Shown: one piece after another, positions 30,140 through 37,800 of the stretch
Layout: each line of letters opens with the position of its first letter
How positions within the stretch are numbered: position 1 is the first letter of the stretch
DNA from: a virus
Length of the DNA: 40,167 bases
Direction: 5' to 3' (one strand)
Virus record (IMG/VR): IMGVR_UViG_3300029319_000137
Coordinates: 1-40,167 of that record
The notes under the pieces: model-generated
What the model was told of the DNA's origin: nothing
The model's input: only the letters and a program-made list of their open reading frames with translations
Database searches by the model: none
Made by a program: the position numbers and the translations under genes

Positions 30140-30414
30140 TGACTGTACTAGATACATTAAGACAAGAATTGGACAGCTTATCTCCTGACAAGAAGCAGGA
30201 TACAGAAGCTGTGGCTCATAGACTAGCTGATGTAATGTCTACTATCTTGGTTACAGGCTACAAGTCAGGATTTCAAGATGCGACAGCAATGTTAGGGTCT
30301 TATGTTAACGATCACTTCTCTGGTAACAAAGACTTTGATAAAGAGTCTGCGGAGATTGCTCTAAAGAAGCTGGGCGAAATAGACTTCCCTTCGGATGAGG
30401 CACAAACCGAGTGA
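30139..30414 (+). CDS. Hypothetical protein (91 aa)
   Basis: Helical throughout: MTVLDTLRQELDSLSPDKK, EAVAHRLADVMSTIL, DATAMLGSYVNDHF, and an acidic end. No family recognised. It is coupled to the RHH gene upstream (one-base overlap) and overlaps the DNA polymerase gene by 20 bases, and its 3' end supplies a GATGAGG region ahead of the polymerase start. Confidence 0.72.
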   Translation: MTVLDTLRQELDSLSPDKKQDTEAVAHRLADVMSTILVTGYKSGFQDATAMLGSYVNDHFSGNKDFDKESAEIALKKLGEIDFPSDEAQTE

Positions 30415-32782
30415 ACCTTACTCCGGTCTAACTGTTGTCATTGATACGCCCTCGCGTTTTGACCGCCGTATACTAATGAGCGGTTACGCGGGGGCGTTTT
30501 TTGACTCTACACTTACCGTTAGCCGATACTCCTGTGACCTTCGTACTCTAGCTACGATGAATGCTGGGCTACTGCCAGACACAAAGGTAGTCCTGTTGTT
30601 GGGTCGCAAGTCTTTGCACCAGTACAAACCAGGAGTAGGTCTTGATGAACAGAGAGGGAATCCTTGGATAGAAGATGGCGTAACTTACATAGCCTCTTAT
30701 ATGCCGCAGGATACGTTTGATCGTAAGAACTATTTCAACCCCAACGAAGAGTATGTAGGTGGTAGTGACGACGACAAGGTAACACACGGCAAGACCAAGC
30801 GGCAGAACTGGAGATTCTGGCTACGCAAAGACCTAAAGAAAGCGTGTCGCTACCTGCTGGTTAAGCCTACGCTACATGAGGCGGAGGAGGTAATCTATCC
30901 AGAGGTTGACGATGTGGTTAAAGACCTTACAGAAACCAAGGGTAAGGATTTGTTCTTTGATGTAGAGACCGCGAGCGACTTGACGCTTACGTGCTTTGGC
31001 TACGGTTGGAATAGTAGGGTTGCCGTATGCGTTCCTATGTACGAGATACCACGACAGGCTTATTACTATGGGGGTAAGGGTACAGCAAGAATTTTAAGAG
31101 CCTTGGCGGTAGCTTTCCGTGACAATACGGTGGTAATCCACAATGCACTCTTTGACCTTTTCGTTATGGCATACAAGTACGGTATCCCAGCACCCCGCAA
31201 AGTCTACGACACAATGCTGGCGCACCACCGCCTATATCCAGAGGTGGAGAAATCCCTTGGCCATTGTATCTCACTCTACACAGATCGCGAGTACCACAAA
31301 AACGAGGGCGTATTCGAACCGCGCAACCAACAACAGATACTCTCCCTCTACCACTACAACGCCAAGGACGTAGTTACTCTCGCCCTGCTCAAGCCAAAGC
31401 TAGACCTCCACGCGAAGCAACTCTACGCAGAGGACAGCATACGCCAAGTAAACGAGAGCATCACGCCGTACCTGACAGCCATGTTCCAAGGTCTTAACTA
31501 CGACAAGGACAAGCTGGAAGCACGCATAGCCTACAACAACCGTTACTGCGCTCAGATTTCCCGTATGCTAAGTATTCTCGTAGGCTACGAACTAAATCCG
31601 AACAGCCCCAAGCAGGTATCCAACTACCTCTACAACTGTATGCGGTACAAGAAACCTGCAAAAGACCTGACGAATGAGAAGACGATTCTACAACTAAGGC
31701 TCAAGCACGATAATCCTGTACTCACGCTAATTCTAAAGTACCGAGAGATTGCCAAGCAGTCTGGTCAGTTAAAGTTCCCGCCCTATGTTCCACGTGGAAC
31801 AACCAAAGAAAGAGTAACAACAGCCTATAACCTTGCAGGTACTACGACATACCGACTAGCATCCCGTAGGCTGCTGAATAGGTGGGGGACTAACGTGCAG
31901 AACTTCCCAAAAGACCTACGCAAACTATTCATACCAGATGAAGGAAAGGTTTTCATACAGGTCGATCAGTCAGGTGCGGAAGCACTTGTTGTTTCTTACC
32001 TCTGTACTGAGGGTAACTTTCGCAGCCTCTTTCTACACGGCATTAAAAGTCATGTGTACGTTGCCCTGCGTCTGTTTGCCGATGTGTGGTCTTCAGAGAT
32101 GGGCCACTCAGTTGATGAGTTTTGTACTGCGCCTATTGACAAGGTTGCTACGCTAAAAGGCTGGGCCGATCTAGACAAAGTAATAAAGTCAAGTGACGGC
32201 TGGAGCGCGGAGAAGCGTTACTACTTTATCTCAAAGATGGTATGTCACGCTAGTAACTACGGCATGAAGCCACCTACGTTTCGGCTAAACTTACTCCAGA
32301 AGTCAGAAGGTAAAGTATCCATATCACTACCAGAAGCTAAACGATTCCTAAATACCTACCACGAACTATTCCCCGAAATACAACTTTGGCACAGAGAAAC
32401 CATAAACACATTACGTCGTGATGGTATCCTACGTAACTTGTTCGGATACCCTCGCGTTTTCACGGCTCAGGTAGAAGAGTCAATGTACAAGGAAGCCTAC
32501 GCCTTCGTACCTCAATCCACTGTAGGCACAATAACGAACCTAACATTCAGTAAAATGCAACAGAAAATAGAAGACCCAAATGACAAGCTATCCAGTATGA
32601 ACGTGGACATCGTACAGAATAACCATGATAGCGTACTAATCCAATGTCCACCAGAACACGCAGACTACGTAGCAAAGGAAACTGTTGACGTAATGAACTG
32701 CGACTTGGTATCTCCAAGAGGCGAGAGATTCAAGATGAAGAGTGAAGCTTGCATAGGCGATACGTGGGGAGGTCTCGCGTGA
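30395..32782 (+). CDS. Family A DNA polymerase with 3'-5' exonuclease and N-terminal UDG-like domain (795 aa)
   Basis: Residues 1-150 resemble a uracil-DNA-glycosylase fold (family 4 style): a VVLLLG strand (65-70), YIASYMPQD (98-106) and a KDLKKA end (145-150), but the catalytic GEAPG-type motif is replaced by VIDTPSR. The exonuclease has FDVET (188-192), HNALFDL (249-255) and YNAKDVV (321-327). The polymerase has motif A QVDQSGAEA (522-530), motif B KMVCHASNYG (614-623) and motif C NNHDSVLI (742-749), where HDS replaces the usual HDE. No 5'-3' exonuclease domain. It is the likely replicase. It overlaps the next gene by four bases. Confidence 0.92.
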   Translation: MRHKPSEPYSGLTVVIDTPSRFDRRILMSGYAGAFFDSTLTVSRYSCDLRTLATMNAGLLPDTKVVLLLGRKSLHQYKPGVGLDEQRGNPWIEDGVTYIASYMPQDTFDRKNYFNPNEEYVGGSDDDKVTHGKTKRQNWRFWLRKDLKKACRYLLVKPTLHEAEEVIYPEVDDVVKDLTETKGKDLFFDVETASDLTLTCFGYGWNSRVAVCVPMYEIPRQAYYYGGKGTARILRALAVAFRDNTVVIHNALFDLFVMAYKYGIPAPRKVYDTMLAHHRLYPEVEKSLGHCISLYTDREYHKNEGVFEPRNQQQILSLYHYNAKDVVTLALLKPKLDLHAKQLYAEDSIRQVNESITPYLTAMFQGLNYDKDKLEARIAYNNRYCAQISRMLSILVGYELNPNSPKQVSNYLYNCMRYKKPAKDLTNEKTILQLRLKHDNPVLTLILKYREIAKQSGQLKFPPYVPRGTTKERVTTAYNLAGTTTYRLASRRLLNRWGTNVQNFPKDLRKLFIPDEGKVFIQVDQSGAEALVVSYLCTEGNFRSLFLHGIKSHVYVALRLFADVWSSEMGHSVDEFCTAPIDKVATLKGWADLDKVIKSSDGWSAEKRYYFISKMVCHASNYGMKPPTFRLNLLQKSEGKVSISLPEAKRFLNTYHELFPEIQLWHRETINTLRRDGILRNLFGYPRVFTAQVEESMYKEAYAFVPQSTVGTITNLTFSKMQQKIEDPNDKLSSMNVDIVQNNHDSVLIQCPPEHADYVAKETVDVMNCDLVSPRGERFKMKSEACIGDTWGGLA

Positions 32783-33987
32783 GTAACCTAGAGAAATGGC
32801 GACTGTACCTGCGTGACTTAGAATCCCCCGACCTTTACATAGATTGGGGATTTTACTTTCTAATAAGTACCTGCCTCCAGCGTAGAGTATGGACTTCCCA
32901 AGGTATCAACGCAATCTACCCCAACTTGTTCATGCTTCTTGTAGGCCCACCCGCCTGTGGTAAGAGCCGTGTTGTATCTATGATAGCTGATCTTATAGAG
33001 GACAGCGCGTTGAAAACAATGAGCAAAGACAAGAAGCAAACTGCGCCTCTGTTTCCTTACACAGCAGACAGTATCACAGCAGAAGCTTTGAGTGAGTACC
33101 TCGCGAAAGAATGCACCAAGCACTTCAAAACCGAGGACGACAAGGAGTACATACACGCTTCGTGTACCATGCTTGTTGAGGAACTCGGTGTGTTCCTGAA
33201 GAAGCGTACAGAAGATACCGTAAATATGCTTAACCAACTGTACGATGCTCGCAACTATAGGTACTACACGAAGCAGAAGGGTAAGGATAATATACAAAAC
33301 GTCTGCGTGTCTTTGGTTGCAGGTACAACACCCTCGTTTATACGCGAATGTTTCAACGACAACTTAATATCCCAAGGCTTTACCTCTCGCTTTGTCGTAG
33401 TCTACCAAGACCAACCAAGATTCCTACGACAGTTCACGGGTTTCACAGATGACCAGCTTCAAGCTAGGGCAGAACTTGTGAAGCACATGAAGGCGTTAAG
33501 CACACGCTGCGGCCCGATACCAATGTCAGAAGAATGCGCCGCCTATCACAAGCGACGTTACGAGAGCGGCTCTTACATACACAACAGAATTAACACCAGT
33601 CCCAAGCTGGATATGTACTACGCCAGAAAAAACATTCACCTACAGAAACTTGCCATGTGCGTACAGATGGGTAAGTCGGCAAAGTCTACAGAGATAGAGA
33701 TGGAGTCATTCAAGCAAGCTGAGAAGTTTATTGCTGAGACAGAAATTTTCATGCACCTTAGCTATGACTTAACTGGCCGTAATGCAATTCACGAGTTCAC
33801 ACGCAAGCTTGGTGAGTACGTAAACAACGCACCAGAGGGTGTGTCGCATAAGCGTGTGTGGTTAGATTGGCACAGTGATTTGAAGAAGGACGAGCTGGAG
33901 GCAGCCTTGGAGTTTCTACTGCAAACAGACCAGATCAAGGCGACGAAGCAAAAAGGAAAGCTAGTCTACTTACCCAAGGGGAACTAA
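32779..33987 (+). CDS. P-loop ATPase, DUF3987-like primase/helicase-type protein (402 aa)
   Basis: A GTG at 32779 is the preferred start: GGGAGGT lies five bases upstream and the codon overlaps the polymerase stop (GTGA). Walker A is GPPACGKS (56-63), a Walker B-like MLVEELG (131-137), sensor-like VAGTTPSFI and a C-terminal winged-helix-like part (KKDELEAALEFLL). The layout recalls DUF3987 proteins, found beside primases as SF3-like helicases. It directly follows the DNA polymerase, so it is the best candidate replicative helicase. No primase (Toprim or AEP) motif was found. Confidence 0.78.
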   Translation: MSNLEKWRLYLRDLESPDLYIDWGFYFLISTCLQRRVWTSQGINAIYPNLFMLLVGPPACGKSRVVSMIADLIEDSALKTMSKDKKQTAPLFPYTADSITAEALSEYLAKECTKHFKTEDDKEYIHASCTMLVEELGVFLKKRTEDTVNMLNQLYDARNYRYYTKQKGKDNIQNVCVSLVAGTTPSFIRECFNDNLISQGFTSRFVVVYQDQPRFLRQFTGFTDDQLQARAELVKHMKALSTRCGPIPMSEECAAYHKRRYESGSYIHNRINTSPKLDMYYARKNIHLQKLAMCVQMGKSAKSTEIEMESFKQAEKFIAETEIFMHLSYDLTGRNAIHEFTRKLGEYVNNAPEGVSHKRVWLDWHSDLKKDELEAALEFLLQTDQIKATKQKGKLVYLPKGN

Positions 33988-34193
33988 TGACAACATGGCA
34001 TGAAGAACAAAAGCAAACGATGAAAGAATCTTTAGAGCAACTAATAATAAATCTTACCGAGTACAAGAAAAAGCTAAACAACAAGGACGAGCTACGCATA
34101 ATCAACAAGGCAATTGAACAAGCGTGCGAAGTTCAAAATAAAAAAGTAGAAACTCTAGAAGAAGCAGTTAAGGAGTCCGACGATGCTAGTTGA
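33987..34193 (+). CDS. Coiled-coil small protein (68 aa)
   Basis: MTTWHEEQKQTMKESLEQLI opens an almost continuous amphipathic helix rich in Glu, Lys and Gln (EYKKKLNNKDELRIINKAIE). One-base overlap with the ATPase gene, 11-base overlap with the next. Probably an oligomerising accessory protein; no family recognised. Confidence 0.7.
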   Translation: MTTWHEEQKQTMKESLEQLIINLTEYKKKLNNKDELRIINKAIEQACEVQNKKVETLEEAVKESDDAS

Positions 34194-34386
34194 TGGAGTA
34201 GATTGTATAGGTAGTTTGGAACGCGCAGGAGCGTTTATTGTTAACTCTGAGTATATGGAGGAGGAAATACTAGATAATACCGATGAGCAATCCCACAAGT
34301 TCAAAACATGGAAACAGCTTATTGAGTACCTAGAGAAAGAGTGTGGTTCTGGTGAAGTCTACGAGCTGATTACCATACGGGAGTAG
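34183..34386 (+). CDS. Hypothetical acidic protein, last gene of the plus block (67 aa)
   Basis: MLVDGVDCIGSLERAGAFI then an acidic helical part (SEYMEEEILDNTDEQ, KTWKQLIEYLEKE) and a final strand (VYELITIRE). No family recognised. Its TAG stop directly abuts the stop of the convergent nuclease gene. Confidence 0.68.
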   Translation: MLVDGVDCIGSLERAGAFIVNSEYMEEEILDNTDEQSHKFKTWKQLIEYLEKECGSGEVYELITIRE

Positions 34387-34406
34387 CTAGGTTTCCAGTA
34401 GCTCCC
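34379..34406. terminator. Bidirectional hairpin spanning the convergent stop codons
   Basis: GGGAG (34379-34383) pairs with CTCCC (34402-34406); TAG faces TAG in a symmetric internal loop; CT-A-GG pairs with CCAG over a TTT loop (34392-34394). The hairpin contains both stop codons of the two facing operons, which are adjacent with no spacer. There is no U-tract on either strand, so if it ends transcription it would need Rho or collision of polymerases. Confidence 0.45.
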
Positions 34407-34803
34407 AAGCGTTTTCCCACTTACGGTACTTGGGGTTGCTGTCGTAGATTTTTACAGTCATAACTTTTATATCTTCAAAGGGAAATATCCAGAACCGCTT
34501 CTGGTCTATACCCACACAAACGTAAAAGTTAACTTCGTCTCTAGTGTACTGACACTTGCTGTGCTTACCTTTGCCAAGTAAAAATTGATAATGCGGAGTA
34601 TTGTTCTTGTAGTGATGCTGCCCCAAGGTAGACTTAACTTGAATACATACTAAGTGTCCCTTCTTTACACCAACAAGATCATAAGACGCAGAATCAAAAG
34701 GTCGCGCTACGCTCCATCCATGCTCAAGCAATTTTTCAGCTACGAGTAATTCACCCCTCTGCCCTGTGTTGCTTGCGCTTATTTTAACTCCACCATTATC
34801 CAA
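34387..34803 (-). CDS. PD-(D/E)XK nuclease-like protein (138 aa)
   Basis: GQRGELLVAEKLL (14-26) supplies Glu18, SYDLVGVKKG (40-49) Asp42, and VCIQVKST (52-59) Gln55 and Lys57. This is the E..D..QxK core of small PD-(D/E)XK nucleases of the Holliday-resolvase/restriction-like type (a group often annotated as group-I-intron-endonuclease-like). The rest is beta/alpha with RDEVNFYVCVGIDQKRFW. It is the last gene of the minus block and follows the giant gene by five bases, so it would be expressed late; resolving branched DNA before packaging is plausible. Confidence 0.8.
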   Translation of the reverse strand: MDNGGVKISASNTGQRGELLVAEKLLEHGWSVARPFDSASYDLVGVKKGHLVCIQVKSTLGQHHYKNNTPHYQFLLGKGKHSKCQYTRDEVNFYVCVGIDQKRFWIFPFEDIKVMTVKIYDSNPKYRKWENAWELLET

Positions 34804-34808
34804 GATAA

Positions 34809-37800
34809 TCAGTAGCCCTTTGAGGCTAAAAAGTTAGGTAGATTCTCTGCCAGTAATTGCTTACGTCTTTCTGCTAACACTTCGTCAGCTATCTCTTGGT
34901 TGATAACATTACGTACAGCATCCTTGCCTCGGAGCCTGTTGATAAAGTCAACAAACGCAGCGGACTCCCTGAGAGATTGCGGGTCTTTCGTTACCCTAGG
35001 GGATATACGCTTAGGCTTTTGATAGCCTTCTTGCAGCAAGGACTTAAACCTTTCACGGTCTAGTATCTGTTTCCCAGTAACGGGATCTTTACTTTGCGAT
35101 CTATTCCACGAACTCTGCATAAAATCTTGCAAAGTATCACGCATCTCCTCTTCAGTTTGTGAGTATTGATAGGTAGACTTTGGTGTAGTTTCGTAACGGT
35201 TAAGATTCTGAAACCAGCCTGTGCTGTATTCACCCTTGTTGAGTCTGTTAAATATACGCAGGTCACGTTCGTAACCCTTGCGGTCTGCCTCTGCTGCTCT
35301 GGTACGTACGTAAGTTGTCCCTAGCGCCCTGTCTATATCTTTTGAAAGGCTTGAACTTGCTATGACTTGGTTACGCGCTATGCGAAGTGTTTGGTTTAGG
35401 TTTGTAATTATGTCCTCAATAAACCGCATGGTAGTCGCAGTTTCCCTACCGGAATTCAGGTACGCAACTGAAGTTTGTAACAGACCCTTGTCAGCAAGTA
35501 AGGCTTCAAATCCTGGGAAAGTTACAAAAGACAAATCTTCTGGTGCAGCTTTTCCTGTACGTATCATACGAACTGCGTCATTGCTCAGGCCAGAAAGCAA
35601 ACCAAAGTAACCGGACATATTCGCCATGTGCATTGCATGATACACGTAGTCTTCAAACCCAGCATTAGATTCTAAAAGCTCTGCTGTTGTAGGTTCATAG
35701 TTCTCTTTGGCGTTAATCATCTCGGTAAGTTCCATGAGGACATTTGCCTCAACAACAGAACCTAGCGTAGCTTTTAGAAAAGGCTTAAAGTCCTTCTTGC
35801 CTGTTGCCGGATCACCTTTGGTCATAGGCATCACAACATCCTTCAAGTACCTGTTGTACTTTTCAATAGACCAGCGAGACAGAGAGGTGAACCAACTAGA
35901 CGGGCCTCTTATAGACCAACTGGGTACACCTCTTGCACCATAAGTACCTTGGTTGATCTCTACCCAAGCTGTCGCAAGCTTATTAAGGTCGGCCTCTGTA
36001 GTTGTCTCAGGATTCTTCGCGAGCCTAGCAGTATCAACGTCTCCCATGCGGCCCATCAGATTTAGCATACGCTTAACGTGTGCGTCTGGAGTACCGCTGT
36101 TTAGGTAGCTACGCATAAGAAGCTTACCCAAGTTAAATTGTATCGCTCGCGTCCCGCGCTCAAAAAGTTCCCTGCCTGAGTATTTCTGCGACAAGTCGGC
36201 AACTGTTGCCATAGCATCCGAGGCTCGGTCTACGCTGTCGTGTGCAAACTCAAGTCTTGATAGCTTGCTTCGGTTTGCGCCTGAGATGTGACTCTGTTTC
36301 CAAGCATCTTGAAAATGCGTAAGTGACTTCAGTACCAAAGGCCAGTCCTCTGTCCTCATGTACATATTTGCATTCTTGAACGAGTTAACAAAATCACGTA
36401 CGCCAGACAGAGTTCCGAGCCATTGGGAAGTGATAAGCCTGTTGAGGCGCAGAATTGAAAGGTCTCCTCTACGATGGAATCCTGTGTGTACTTCATCAAG
36501 ATTCTTAAACGTACCCTGCGCTCTCGCGAGATAACCAGCGTCAACGTCGTCACCAAAGATTTCCTTTAGCGTAGGTGTTAGCATCTTGTCGCTACCCTCA
36601 CTCTCTGGAGTTCTGTGCGTGGGTACGTTTGCATCATCCGGTAAGTCTCGGATGGCTCGCATTACTTCATCACCTTCAATCTGCGTATGCCACGCCATGT
36701 CTTTTGAAAACCTGCCGATATACCGCTGCGCTCGCATAAATGGGTCAGCGTCTACTAAGTCCGGTGGCATCAGCAAACCTTCACCCTTACGTAGCGCACC
36801 AAATTTTGAAGCGGTTGTCAGAGGTCTGTTCTCTCCAGTAGTGGTTACAAAGCTGTCCTTGTTTGAGATAACAGCTATGTACTCCGCAAGTTCATCGCGG
36901 AGTTCAGCCTCTTGGCCAGCCTTTACACCCTCCTGCTGTTGGCGTTGCTTTAACCAGAAAGCTAAAATCTTTTCTTGGAGTTCCTCACCCTCTTTAGTAT
37001 GAGCCTTGGTACGCAACAGAGTGTTGTTATCATGGCTTAACATATAAGGGTCGTAGTAGTCCCCTTGCGTTTCCTCTACGCGAACGTACTTATTACCAAC
37101 CTTGATGCGTGGCCCGTTAGCAACCTGCTCTGCGCGTGTCTCCCTGTACAACTTATCAAGAGTTTCGTTTGCATCAGCCAACTTGCGGTTTGATTTAATA
37201 TCCGCCTCAAGCTTCTGGTACTTATCGGCGTAAGGTTTTGTGATCGTGCTGTCGTTGCCAAACTTTTTAACAAGACGACGTAATATACGATACGTGCCTA
37301 AGTCTTGTATCTCCTGCTTGCTCAAGTGCATAGAACGAAAGCGCAGTAGCAGAGGTTCTACAAACATATTAACATAACGCTTCTCTGCCATCTCCAATCT
37401 GTTATGAGCGTCTCTGGCATACAGAGCCATACGTTTTGTGGAGTCTGTGATCTCGTCATTCTTCAAACCTTCAAACGGTCTGAGAATTAACTGATCTGTT
37501 TCAGCTTGAATAAGACGAGACAGGCCAAAAATCTGACCGCGCATAACCGCACGTTCAGCATCAAAATACTCAAGACCTGTTTGCACCTTGTCAAAGTTTT
37601 CAGCGTTGTACCGTGCAGAGTCTCTGACTTCCTTGAATGGGCTTTCTGTTACGGTGCGTTCTCCTCTAGCTGCTTGATATTTAGTGGCAGAAAAATCACT
37701 AAAGCCTCCTCCATATTCTGCTAAATCTCTACCTGTAAAAACCTCTGATGCTTCAATGGCTTGAGGTGGTATAGATTTTGGCCTCTCTCCTGTTCTACGG

